Assembly (NCBI GenBank): GCA_029747015.1
Contig: JAKOGI010000535.1
Coordinates: forward strand, 248,001 to 312,000
DNA: 64,000 bases
Origin: Carnegiea gigantea
Lineage: Eukaryota; Streptophyta; Magnoliopsida; Caryophyllales; Cactaceae
Reading direction: 5' to 3'
In this document: positions 22,198 to 34,171 of the stretch, piece by piece
Position numbering within the stretch: the first letter of the stretch is position 1
Layout of the letters: every line of letters begins with the position of its first letter
The notes under the pieces: model-generated
The model's database searches: none
Told to the model about the DNA's origin: nothing
Seen by the model: only the letters and a program-made list of their open reading frames with translations
Program-made: the position numbers and the translations under genes

Positions 22198-23417
22198 AAA
22201 GCTAGATAGAGCCGCAAGCACATGGTGGCGTTATAGCAAAATAAGGTCGATCTCACAGAGGCTAGGTCAAGCTACCGGGTTATACTCCCTCAAGATAGGC
22301 TAAGTGAATCCCAATTGTGAATTAAATTTAACTATACTACTTATCTAATCTAATAGATAAGCAATCAAGGAACTTAATCAAATCACGTAATTTTCCAACT
22401 TAAGAACCGATCAAGCTTTTCTTCTTTAGGTGGGAAATTCCAAAACCGATAATCGAATTATCAAACCCCTCTTTCAAGGTGGAATGAAATGCTTAAATCT
22501 AATCAACTACCACTTCTCAAGGGTTTGGATTAATTCAAGGTCATTAAGAACGCGATTATCAAATTTTAAAGGTTTCTTAAACGGTGGGCCTTCTCAAGAT
22601 CCTACACACTTATGTCAAATGTTAGTTTTCTAACATCTAGTTCACCTTCAAATTCTTCACCAAACGTCTAAAACAAGTAAGAAGTTGATTAAGTTTCCTA
22701 CTAGCAAATCAGCGTTTAAGATTCAATAGAATAAATCTAATAAGTCTAAAGCAACTATTGATCACGATAAGCATTGACTCAATCATAAGATTTCAACTCA
22801 ATTCCGAGATTAATAATTCCAAACATGACATAAAAATCACTACTAATCTAAAGGCATAAAATCTAAAGACAAAAGAGAAGAGAAGGGATAGGAATTGCTC
22901 AGCTGATGCACATTTGTATAGGTAGATGCAAACCTGACCCAGAATCCTTGTAAATCTTCACCTTCAACTTGCTGTCAACTCTCTATAATCTAATCTAAAT
23001 CTTAATTTGATGGTGTATTACAAAAGAGGATTGATGAAAGATGGTGATCCAAGGAAGACAACAAAACATAACTTTTATTCGCAGAAATCAAAAGCCGCTA
23101 ATATACAAAACGTATTGAACACGAAAGGTTGCAAAGAAAACTAGCGAACGCGGGGAAACGGGGCCCACCACGGACAGGCCATGGTGCCTCTGGCGGGTCT
23201 GTTCTCACTTGATTCATCTGCTAGTTCTTCCTGGAACCTCTTGGACCGTGGCACTGGCCATGGTTTATCCATGTCGAGTGTCTTTGGTCCTCTTTAGTAT
23301 CTTCTTTGATTTAGAAGGCCTTAAAAAGCTTCAATGTACGATCATGACAAGATTAAAATCTCCAAATACTTCTCAAACAAGCTAAACCAAGCATAAGAGT
23401 AGAAATAGGGGCACAAA

Positions 23418-25035
23418 TAAGGATGCCTGCGGATCGGATTAGGATCGAATATTGGAACATCCGAATCTGCATCCAACTATGTTCCAATCCGAAAATCCAA
23501 TCTGAATTGACGGATCAAAGGGGAACTTTGGATCTGATCTGAGTCGGATTTAATTCGATCCGAAATAATTCCTTTCACCATGCTATATAATTTTTGTATA
23601 TTCTACCCACCTGTCGATACAATTATGTGCATTCATATATCGTGTTAACCAAATTATGAAAATTTCACATAAGTTAAGAATTAAAAAAATAACATATTTC
23701 AAACACCACAAAACAATATGTTCCAACAATTGCTAGTCTTAACAATTACGAGATATATCTGAAATGTCATAAATAACATGTCCAACACATAAAAAACAAA
23801 AATTAACACAATAAATCCTCCACTTGCTCCATTTGGACCTTCTTCTGTATTAGTCACCAAGTAAGGGTATATATGTGATTATACATATAATTATTATTTG
23901 TATGGAGATGAGAGTTTTGTTAGAGTTAAGTGTTAGAATATAATTTTGATCATATCACTAATTCATATATTGATGTCTCTTTTCCTATCATGTCTATTTC
24001 ATTTGCATCTTCGTTACAATCATAATAATATCACTACATATTACCCAATTGGGCCCTTATTAGCTTCTGTCAATGACACATTTAGTTTGCTAAAAGTGAA
24101 GATCGAAGGCTTCATTGTAGAGGTTTGTAGAAACTAAACACTCAATAAAACATAATATGTCAACAGAGTCATCAATTCAGATTAACCCAAAAAATTGATC
24201 AAAATCAACAATCTTTCCAAACCCCAAAATGGTAAAACCAAAATCTAACTTCTCTTGTTCTTAACCCTAAAAATCTAAACAATATTCTAAGTAATAAAAA
24301 TATATATTTACATTTTATTGTATAAACTGTTAAGTTAAGTACACAGAGGAGACGTGCACTCATGAGAGACCAGAGTGGGATGATAAAATGCTTGGTGTCG
24401 GCATCAATCGATGATAAGATAGAGGCTTTAGGGGAGAGAAAGAAAGGGAGAAAGAGAGAAAGAGAGAGAGAGAGAGCAGGGAGTTGGAGTGATGAACCGA
24501 GGATTGAGGAGGGAGCTACCACTCTGACAGTCCAGCTAGCGAGTAGCGAGAGACGAGAGCGAGTAGCGAGATGCTGGGACCCGAGAGGGACAAGCGAGCT
24601 GAACAGCAGGAGCAACTAGTCAAGTGGCGAGGAGAGAGAGAGAGAGTAACCAGGGGAAGTATTAGGGTTTCAACGTTTTAATTTTTATATATTAAAAAAA
24701 AAACTACTAACCTTAAAAAAAAAAAAACCAAGACTAGAATGGACTGGCAGCTTGGGGTTCGGGGGGAGGGTCCATATATTAGGTAGATTTTATTTCTAAA
24801 ATTTGTAAAATTTAAACATAAATTTTAAATTTGAAATATTTAGAAAACTACTTGGATTGGGTTGAAATTCGGATCAGATTTTGCTCTTCCTTCGAATCCG
24901 ATCCGAATCCGACTCGAACTCAGATTATTTTTATCGAATTCATACTCGAATGTTTCTATCTCAGATTTGAATCGGATAATTTTACCTCAAATTAGATCGG
25001 ATCTGCTTTAAATTCAGATGTAACTATCTTCCCTA
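23418..25035. mobile_element. Non-autonomous hAT-like DNA transposon
   Basis: The 1618-bp insert is flanked by an exact 8-bp duplication GGCACAAA (23410-23417 and 25036-25043), the size typical of hAT. The ends are TAAGGATGCC... and ...CATCTTCCCTA, imperfect inverted repeats of the TAGGGATG type common in plant hAT elements. Subterminal regions (23428-23575 and 24855-25015) are packed with GGATCGGATT / ATCCGAATCC motifs in both orientations, probable transposase binding sites. No transposase frame is present. A GC-rich block with AG repeats lies at 24430-24660. Confidence 0.75.
24430..24660. other. GC-rich block inside hAT element
   Basis: This 230-bp block has many CpG steps and repeats of GCGAGTAGCGAGA, unlike the AT-rich surroundings. 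(AG)n runs flank it at both sides. An open frame of 136 codons on the minus strand spans it but looks low-complexity. It could be a captured 5' untranslated or first-exon piece of a host gene; I cannot identify a source. Confidence 0.4.
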
Positions 25036-25121
25036 GGCACAAATAATACAATTAAGCACATTAATCCCCTAAAATAACTCCTAAATAGTTGTAAAATCCT
25101 ATGCAAATATGACATTTATCA

Positions 25122-26718
25122 CCCCCCATGCTTAAACCTTTGCTTGTCCTCAAGCAAACACTAGAGAAAACTGATAATGGGAGATGCATCTCGGACTCAA
25201 AACATAATAACCTCCTCAAGCAAGTGTATGACCACAAGCTCGGCATCAAATTGGATCACCTTCAAATAACTGCAAAATATAGTATAGGTTTACTCAAAAC
25301 TCATTCCAAAGATGCTATCTACTATATGCTTGATAAGATTCTCAAATTCTCCACCACTAAAAACGCAATGTGTAGATAACAATCACAAGGAATTTACCTG
25401 GGTTGTAACGTGGGCTAAAAAGGGTTAAGGGAAAGGAGTTTATTGATAAATATAGGCAATGTGGAGCTATTTAGCTAAGTAACTAGGGAGCAACCAACAA
25501 ACCAGCAAGCAACTATAAAGTTTATCAACTCTCTAAACTCCAACAATTCAATGAACATGCCTCACAAATCAAATAGGAAATGACTTAACAAAGAAGGAAC
25601 ATATGCTACTTACATGCCCAATGCAAATCACTTATTTGTTTGTTTGGTTTTTTTTTCTTGTCTTTTCTCATTTTTTTCCAGCAAGATTTTTTCTTTTTTT
25701 TTTCCTTTTATTCTTCTTTAGGACATGAAATGAAATTTTCAATTATTGAAAGGCATATGATCACTAATATCAACTCATAACCTAATCCATATATGTATAA
25801 CCCAAACAAGAGGGCATGAAACCAAATGCTTAATGTCATCAATTCCTCAACAAGCCAACATACCAAAGTTACCTTAAACTCAATTACCACCAAGACCATC
25901 CACTATATAGATGAAGTAATGCTCCATAGACTTGGCTTAAAGGTTAGGAACTTGTGTTTAGCCAAGGCTTAATATGAAGTGTTCCTAACAAAGATAGATA
26001 TAAGGTCAAAGGAGCTAAGAAAGGAGATTAACATACAACTCAAGGGTGGGCTATTTGGCTATGTGGCTCAATTGACCAAAGAAATAATGCCTCTATCATA
26101 TCGTTAACTATGCACAAGCTAATGTGGTTTTAAATAAGAATCCAGGCGAGTTCTAGAGATGTAACATAGAGGAGTCAAAATATGATGAACACGAGACTAA
26201 ATATAATGAATTAATCAAAATAAGGCTTAAAGTCTCACTGGATATCTACCAAAATCTCAATTAGCTCTTAAAAAGACTATCATAGACCAGCATTAGTGCC
26301 AACAACTCTAAAGGGCAATGTAGTTCTCAATCAAGACAAGGGTCAAAATAAGAAATATTCATAAAACCTTCATAAATTTTGGCACCAAAAGGGATTCCAC
26401 GCTAATAGTTACTGAAGCCCATGAGAGCTATCGTGCCTAGCAAAAGCATTATTGGAGGGCATCTGAAACTAATTCACCCCATCTTTGCACATAATTCTCT
26501 ATGCAAACCAAAAACTACATGCTCTAACATGTATGTAATCTAAACACCAAAAATGGAAAACATGAAACTACCCTTCCCCTATGCTTAGATAAAGCATTAT
26601 CATTCAAAGGAAAGAAAGTAAGGCAAGGGAAAGGGAAAATAAAAGAGAATAGTCTCGCCAAGTTTGGTGCTGGCCATCTAAGCTAAGGCCTCCTCATAAT
26701 CGGGCCAAATGGAAGGAC
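25122..26718 (-). mobile_element. Family A copy A4: 3' half of internal region, minus strand
   Basis: The reverse complement runs from the polypurine tract (GGGGGG at 25122-25127) back through the conserved non-coding region to the sequence just after the gag-like stop. It then ends abruptly at about 26718 against the plus-strand start of A5. The coding part is missing. Confidence 0.7.
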
Positions 26719-26899
26719 TAGTATTGAATATTAGGTTTTTCCTGATAGGTTTGACTAAGCATATTGTTTTTGTTTGAAAAAAAAAAAGAACAAAAGCGCA
26801 AAAAAAATTAAAAATTAAACAAATAAAAAACTTTTGAGGAAAAAACACAATGGCCATTTTCCAATTTCCCTAATTTAGGGATAAATTATGTTGAAGGTA

Positions 26900-27949
26900 T
26901 TTTCAGCATTTAAATGCTTTTCTTACTCAAAGTAGTTATTATGTGGGTAAATGAAAAATTTTGGACATTGTTGATAAGGGTGTGAATAGTAAAACTCGTG
27001 CTCTTTTTAGAATATTGGGGTTTTCTTGCTAAAAGCATTCATGAGGCATCGTATTTGCTTGAGTGAATTGCTTGAGATTCATTTGAATTTGAGAAGGCTA
27101 CTCTTATTTTTGGCTATTTGTTCCCTAATCCTTGTGCATTCCATGCTATATCTTATTATGCCCCATTGTGGTGTAACTTGTGTAATTCTTCTAGCCATGC
27201 TATAAATTCATGTCCTTACTACGCATGATATGCTTAACCTGACTTTGCATTACCCGTGGACAATACTAATGTTGTCTCGACCTCATCTAATTCATCCCTC
27301 CCTTTAGCTTAGTGCACAGGGCTCGAGATGGGTGAGCCTTTTGTGGTTGTTGCTAGGCTTAGTGTCTTTAATGCATGTTTTGATTTCATAAGATACTTTA
27401 GATGAGGTGTATGACCTAGATAAGACACCTTTGTAGGGGTCATGTGATGTGTTTTTGCATGAGGAGTCGCCTAGCCTTGGTTTTGATGATAGTGTTATCC
27501 TCAATCCCCCTGATCATTCCTACACTTCCCCTATGTGTTCATTACCATGTTATTTCCCTGAGTATTATCTTGATACGCCCCTTGATAATCGTATGATTTG
27601 TGACACTACTATTGATTTGGGCTATGAGGATAACATGTTTGATATGCTTGGTGGGAATGTTGATGATTATGTATCCCTAGGTTACTTAGGAGGCTATGAT
27701 CCCCTCATTCACTATTATTATTTATGCCTAGAGGGCTTGCTTAGGAAAGTTATGTGGATAACATTCCTTACTCCTTCCTATGATGTTTTTATGGGCTTTG
27801 ATAACGTTAAAAGGGTACTTAATATGTTTGGTGTGATTTTAGTTATTGCCTCTTACCTTGTGCTCTCTAAATTATGGTCCCAGGAGCTTGATAAGCTCTT
27901 ACTTGGTTTGACTGCATCTGATTTAACCCATTGTGTCTTGAAGTTGTGA
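26900..27949 (+). pseudogene. Family A gag-like protein, best copy (A5)
   Basis: The frame, with stops and at least two shifts, encodes some 330-350 residues; the start is not clear. The N-terminal part has LNAFLTQSSYYVGK, ILDIVDKGVNSKTR, GFLAKSIHEASYLLE and FEFEKATLIFGYLFPNPCAF. An intact knuckle WCNLCNSSSHAINSCPYYA (CX2CX4HX4C) spans 27172-27213. From 27449 a clean stretch of 166 codons follows, with SPSLGFDDSV, EYYLDTPLDN and NMFDMLGGNVDDYVSLGYL, then a hydrophobic segment VILVIASYLVLSKLW and ELDKLLLGLTASDL, ending LKL. The knuckle suggests nucleic-acid binding as in Gag. The rest matches no Gag domain I can name. Calling it Gag-derived is inference. Confidence 0.6.
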
Positions 27950-29800
27950 TGGAGTGGTTGATGCTTCATTTGGCCTGTTTACAAGGAGGCCTTAGCTTAG
28001 GTGCACCCAACATCTAACCTGGTGAGATTGTTCTTTTTTGTTTTCCCTTTCCTTTCTCTTACTTTCTTTCCTTCAAATAATAATGCTTTATCTAAGCATG
28101 GGAGAAGGGTAGTTTCATATTTTATATTTTTGGTCTTTAAATTGAATACATGTTAGAGCATGTAGTTTTGGGTTTCTTTTTGTTTGCATTAGCATGTTAC
28201 CTTTCGTTGCATTTTAGGTTTGCATATAGGACTGCATGTAAGGGTGTTGTGGATTAGTTTCAGATGCCCTTCGATGATGCTTTTTCTAGGCATGGTAACT
28301 TTCATGAGCTTGAATAACTTTTGGTGTGTAATCCCTGGTGGTGCTAAAATTTATGAAGGTTTTATGAATATTTGTTGTTTTGACCCTTGCCTTAATTGAG
28401 AACTATGTCTCTCCTTAGAGTTTTTAGCACTAATGTTGGCACATATTAGTCATTTTATGAGCTTGGTGTGACTTTGGTGGATATCCTATGAGACTTTGAG
28501 CCTTTTTTTGACTAATTCATTATATCTAGTGTCATGTTTTTTCGTATTTGTGACTCTTCCATATTGTATCTCTGGAACTTGCCTAGACTCTTGTTGAAAA
28601 CCGCATTGACATTTGTATAGTTGATGATATGATAGAGGTATTCTTTGTTGTTGAACATTTTAGCCACATAAACCAAATAGCCTACCCTTGTATTGCATAT
28701 TTATCCCCTTCACTCGCCCCTTTGAGCTTATATCCGTCTTTGTTGTGATCCCTTCACCTTAACACTTGACCAAACATATGTTCCTAACCTTTAATCTAAG
28801 TGTATGGAGCATCAGTTCACCTATTTAGTGGGCGGTCTTTGAAGTATTTGATTTTAAGATGACTTTGGTATGATGGTTTATTGATGGATTGATGACATTG
28901 AGCATTTGGTTTCACTCCTCTCTTGTTCGAGTTGTACATATATGGATTATGTTATGAGTTGATAGTTAGTGATCCTATGCCTTTCAATAATTGAAATTTC
29001 ATTTCACGTCCCAAAGAATAATAAAATAAAAAAAAGAAAAAGCCATGTTGAAAAAAAAAAAAAAGGAAAGACAAGAAAAAAACCAAAAAAAAAAATGAAT
29101 AAGTGATTGGCATTGGGCATGTAAATAGCTTGTGTTCCTTCTTTGTCAACTCATTTTCTACTTGATTAATTAGGGTATGTTCCTTGTATTTGTTTTTTGG
29201 AGTCTTGGTGAGCTTATTGGTTTCCTGGTGTCTTGTTGGTTGATCCCTAGTTATTTGGCTATGTAGCTCCACATTGGCCGAATTTATTAGTCTACTCCTT
29301 TTCCTTAGTCCTTTTAGCCCATGTTACAACCCATGTAAAGTCCTCTTGATTTTTATATGCACATTACAATTCCAGTGGTGGAGAATTTGAGAGTCTTATC
29401 AAGCATATGATAGGTTGTATCTTTGGAATGAGTCTTGAGTGAACCCCCGCTATATTTAAAACACATGACTAGAAGCGTTCTACATTTCCTAAAAAAGTGA
29501 GGTTACACCGGACTGTTTGGCTCTATTCAATTCTATGTGCTTGCATGATATGTTTTGCAGTTCTTTGAGGGTGATCCATTTTGATGTTGAGCTTGTGGTC
29601 ATATACTTCTTTGAAAACATTCACCTTCCCCTGATTTTGAAATTTTTTGCACACTACTTCGGGTTGTTGTTGATTGTCATTCTTACTTATGATGTGCTAT
29701 CCGCCGCCTATTTTGAGGAGGTTGTTATGTTTTGAATCCTAGATCTATCTCTCGTTATCGATTTTTTGTAGTGTTCGCTTGATGACAAGAAGACGTTTAA

Positions 29801-29811
29801 GCATAGGGGAG
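29801..29811 (+). other. Polypurine tract of A5
   Basis: GCATAGGGGAG lies directly before the LTR start TGATGAATTTC. Confidence 0.65.
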
Positions 29812-31133
29812 TGATGAATTTCACATTTGCATAGGATTTTATAAGTGTTTGAGAGTCAAGTTAGTGGATTAATGTGCTTAATTATATTATTTGCGCTTGT
29901 ATTTCTAATATTGTGCTTGATTTGGCTCGTTTGAAAAGTGTTTGTAGATTTTAATCTTATCAACCCAAAGCATGATGGTACAATGAATATTTTTGAGGCC
30001 TTGTGGGTCAAAGAAGATAGCAGAAGAGGCCTTAAGGCACCTAATATAGATAAACCGTGGTAAGTACCACGGTCCAGGAGATTCCAGGAAGAAGTAGCAA
30101 ATGAATCAAGTGAGGACGGACATGTCAAAGCCCGTGGTGAGCCCCACGACCTATCTGTGGTGGGCCCTCTTTCCCTATCTCTGCTAGTTTTCTCCGCGAC
30201 CCTTTGTTTTCCACACGTTTGTACGCTAGCAGCTTTGATTTGTACAAACTAAAGTTGTGTTTTGCTATCTTCCTTGCATCCCCATCCTTTATCCATCCTA
30301 TTTTAAAATACACCATCATGTTAGGATTTAGAATAGATTAGAGAGAATTGAATGTAAGTTGAAGGTGAAGATTTGCAAGAATTTTGAGTCGGGTTTGCAT
30401 CTACTTATACAAAAGTGCATCGGCTAAGCAACTCCTCTCCCTTCCCTTTTGTTTTTTCTTGAGGTTTTTATGCTTTTAGATTAATATTGATTTTTATGTC
30501 ATGTTTTGAATTGTTAATCTCTGAAGTGAGCTGAATTCTTGTGAATGAATCAACTCTTGTTTTGATCTAAAAGCACTTTGGATTTGTTGGTTTATTCTAT
30601 TGAATCTTAGATGTTGATTTGCTAGTAGGAAACTTGATCAACTTCTTGCTTGTTTTAGACATTTAGTGAGGAACTAATAGTTGAAACTAGATGTTGGAAA
30701 ACTAAGATTTGACTTAACTGCATGGTAGTTTTAGAAAGACCCACCGTTTAAGAAACCCTTAAAATTTTATAACCGCGTTGTTAATAACCTTAGATTAATA
30801 AAAAAAACCTTGAGAAATGATAGTTGATTAGACATAAGTATTTCATACCACCTCGAAAGAGGGATTTGGCAATTCGATTATCGATTTTGAAATTACCCAT
30901 CTAAAGAAGAGGCGCTCGATTAATTCTTGACTTGGAAAATTACGTGATTTGATTAAGTTCCTTGATTGATTATCTATTAGACTAGATAAGCAGCACAGTC
31001 AAATTTCATTCGCAAATTGGGATTTTCTTAGTTTATCTTGAGGGAGTATAACCTGGAAGCTTGATCTTGTCTCTGCGGGATCGACTTTGATTTGCTACAA
31101 CGGCACTGTGCACATGCGGTCCTAGTAAGTTTT
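29812..31133 (+). mobile_element. Family A LTR shared by A5 and A6
   Basis: This 1.32-kb LTR serves as 3' LTR of A5 and 5' LTR of A6. It contains a perfect hairpin CCGTGGT/ACCACGG with loop AAGT at 30055-30072 and a second, CGTGG/CCACG, at 30132-30147. It ends ..AAGTTTT just before the primer site. Confidence 0.8.
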
Positions 31134-31151
31134 TAACACCGTTGTCGGAGA
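31134..31151 (+). other. Primer-binding site, tRNA-Asp type (A6)
   Basis: TAACACCGTTGTCGGAGA matches the complement of the tRNA-Asp 3' end (TGGCGCCGTTGCCGGGGA) with changes that look like C-to-T or G-to-A decay. Unlike at 22127-22197 the match stops after the normal 18 bases. Confidence 0.7.
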
Positions 31152-34100
31152 CTAGTGTCGAATATTAGGTTTTTCGCAATGCGTTTGACTTAGCATTTTA
31201 TTTTTCTTTGTCAAAAAAATTCAAAGTCAAAAAAAATTTTAAAAAATTAAGAAAAAAACAACAACAATAATTTTTCATTTTTTCCAATTTGAGCATGAAT
31301 TATTTCAGAGCTATTTTAAGCGTTTGCATGCTTTTCTTACTCAATGTGGTTACTTTGTGGGTAAAAAAAAAATTTTAGACATTGTTAATGAGGGCATGAA
31401 TAGTAAAACCCGTCTTTTTTGAGGATATTAGGGTTTTCTTGTTAAAAGCGTTGGTGAGGCATGTTATTTGCTTAAGTGGATTGCTAAGGACTCATTTGAG
31501 TTTGAGAAGGCTAGTCTTATTTCTGGATATTTATTCCCTTATCCTTATGCAGTCTATGCTAGATCTTATTATGCTCCTTTTTTATATAACTTGTATGATT
31601 CTTCCAACCATGATATAAATTCATGTTATACTTAACCTGACTTTGCATCATCCAGGGACAATACCAATGTTGTCTTGAGCTTACCTAATTTATCTTGTTG
31701 TTTAGCTTAGTGCACAGAACCTGAGGAGGGTGAGCCTTTTGGGGTAGTTACTAGGTTTAGTGTTATTGATGCATGTTTCGAATTAGAAGATATTTTTAAT
31801 AAGGTGCATGATCTAGCTAAGACTCCTTTGGAGGGTTCATACGATGTGTTTGGCAGTGAAGAATTTCTTAGCCTTGGTTGTGATATTGTTCTCCCCAATC
31901 TTCTTGATTGTTCCCATGTTTTTGCTATGTGTTTACAACTCTCTCCTTGCCTTGAGTATTACATTAGGGTGCCTATTGATAATTTGATGCTTTATGATGC
32001 TAATGTTGATTTGAGTATGAGGATGATGTGTATGATGTGCTTGGTGGGAATGTTGATGATTTTGTGTCCCTCAGTTACTTAAGCGGGTATTATCCCTCCA
32101 TTAACTCTTATTGTGTCTACCTAATAAAATCATGTGGACTACATTCTTTAATCCTTCCTATAATTTTTCTAGGGACATTGATAATGTGAAGAGGATAGTT
32201 ATTGTTTTTTGTGTGATTTTGGTTATTGTGTCATACCTTGTATTTTCTAAATTGTGGTCTTAGGAGTTTGATAAGCTTCTGCATGCTTTGACGACATCTG
32301 ATTTGATAGGCTATGTCTTGAAGTTGTGATGGAGTGGCCGATGCTCTATTTGCCCCGTTTGTGAGAAAACCTTAGCTTAGGTGCATCTAACACCTAACCT
32401 AGTGGGATTGTTATATTTTGTTCCCTTTCCCTTCTCTTACTTTCTTAACTTTGAATAATAATGCTTTATCTATGCATGGGGGAAGGGTAGTTCTATGTTC
32501 TTCACTTGGGTTTTTAGTTTACATAATAGTTAAAGCATATAGTTTTAGGTTTCCCTTTCATCTGCACTAGTGTCTTGCATTTAGTTGCATTCAGATTTGC
32601 ATATAGGACTGTATGTCGGGGTAATGCAGATTAGTTTGAAATGCCCTTCAATGATGCTTTTGCTAGGCATGATAGCTTTCATGAGCATGAGTAATTTTTG
32701 GTGTGTAATCCCTTTTGGTGTTAAAATTTGTGAAGGTTTTATGAATATTTCTTGTTTTGACCCCCGTCTTCATTAAGAACTATGTTACCCCCTAGAGTCG
32801 TTGGCACTAATGTTGGTATATGGTATTTATGAGCTAATTGAGATTTTGGTAGATATCCCGTGAGACTTTGAGCCTTGTTTTGACTAATTCATCATATTTA
32901 GTCTCGTCCATGTGTGTAACTCTTCTGTGTTGTATCTCTAGAAGTTGCTTAGATTCTTGTTTAAGGCCACATTAGCATGTGCATAGTTGATAATATGACA
33001 AAGGCATTCTTTCTTTCATCATTTTAGCTACATAGCCAAACAGCCTATCCTTGAGTTGTATTTTTGCCCCCTTTGCTAGCCCCTTTTGGCTTACATCCAT
33101 CTTTGTTATGAACACGTCATATTAACCCTTGGCCAAAATCATGATTCTAACCTTTAAGCCACGTTTACGGAGCATCACTTTATCTATGTAATGGGGTTTT
33201 TGTAGATTATTGAATTTATGCTGCCTTTGGAATGTTGCTTTAATGAGAGATTAATGATATTGAGCATTTAGTTGTATTTCCCTCCTATTTATGGTATTTA
33301 TATGCGTTACATTGTGAGTTGTCAATTGGTGGTCATATGCATTTCAATAATTGAAATTTTTATTTCATTTTCCAAACATGAAAAAAAGGAGGGGAAAAAG
33401 ATAAATCATGTTGGGAAAAAACCAAAAAGCAAAAAAAAAAAAGATATGGAAAAAATTGAATGCATGATTGGCATTGGCCATGTAAATAGCTTGCGTTCCT
33501 TCTTTGTAAACTCATTTTCTACTTGATTCATTGGGATATGTTCCTTGTATTTATTGTTTGGAGTGTTGGTTGACTTATTGGTTTCTTGGTGTCTTGTTGG
33601 TTACTCCATCGTTGTTTCACTATGTAGCTCCACATTGCCCAAATTTATTAGCCCACCCCTTTCTCTTTTGTCCTTTTAGCCCACATTATAGCCATGTAAA
33701 GTCCACTTGATTATTATGTGCACATTGCAATTGTCATGGTAGAGAATTTGAGAGTCTTATCAAGTATATGGTAGTTTGTATATTTGGAATGAGTCTTGAG
33801 TGAACCCATGCTATATTTCAAACGCATGAGTGGGAGTATTCCACATTTCCTAAAAAGTGAGGTTCTACGGGTCCATTTGGCTCTATTCAATTTTGTGTGC
33901 TTGCATGATGTGCTTTGAGGTTCTTTGGGGGTGATCAAGCTTGATATTGAGGTTGTGGCCTCATGCATTTTCGAAAACCTTATCCTCCTAATTTTAAGAT
34001 GCCCTGCATGCTATTCGGGGGTTGCTATTAACTGCTATTCCTGCTTGTGATGTACTATAGCTTGCCTGCTTTAAGGAGGTTGTTATGTATTTGAATCCTA

Positions 34101-34171
34101 GATACATCTCCCCTTATCAGTTTTCTCTATGTGTTCGTTTCAGGACAAGCGAAGGTTCAACCATGGTGGAC
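31152..34171 (+). mobile_element. Family A copy A6: internal region
   Basis: It is 3.0 kb and collinear with A5: gag-like frame first, then conserved non-coding sequence, the purine tract at 33379-33450, and a decayed polypurine tract before 34172. Confidence 0.75.
31318..32329 (+). pseudogene. Family A gag-like protein (A6)
   Basis: The N-terminal part reads FKRLHAFLTQCGYFVGK, DIVNEGMNSKTR, CYLLKWIAKDSFEFEKASLISGYL and YARSYYAPF. The knuckle region is LYNLYDSSNHDINSC, in which both first cysteines are Tyr. Then GEPFGVVTRFSVIDACFELEDIF runs without a break into VHDLAKTPLEGSYDVF and LGCDIVLPN, which shows that the upstream and downstream halves belong to one frame. A shift at about 32008 breaks it. 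The end has the hydrophobic segment and FDKLLHALTTSDL...LKL with stop at 32327-32329. Confidence 0.6.

Larger units (their letters stand above)
22198..25121 (-). mobile_element. Family A LTR (A4), minus strand, split by a hAT element
   Basis: The LTR starts on the minus strand with TGATAAATGTC at 25121 and ends at 22198 beside the primer-site sequence. Without the hAT-like insert and its duplication it is about 1.3 kb, like the LTR at 29812-31133. The hairpin CCATGGC/GCCACGG (loop CAGT on the minus strand) lies at 23243-23260, with one arm changed. Confidence 0.8.
26720..29811 (+). mobile_element. Family A copy A5: internal region
   Basis: It begins with GACTAGTATTGAATATTAGG, matching the bases just behind the primer site of A6, and runs 3.1 kb to a polypurine tract GCATAGGGGAG. 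It has the gag-like frame in the first third and no protease, RT, RNase H or integrase motif. The A-rich/purine tract lies at 29025-29100. Confidence 0.75.

Noticed and set aside
24205..24615. 136-codon minus-strand frame inside the hAT element
   Set aside because: It is low-complexity (Ser-Leu runs from an AG microsatellite), has no recognisable domain, and its composition is dictated by the repeat.
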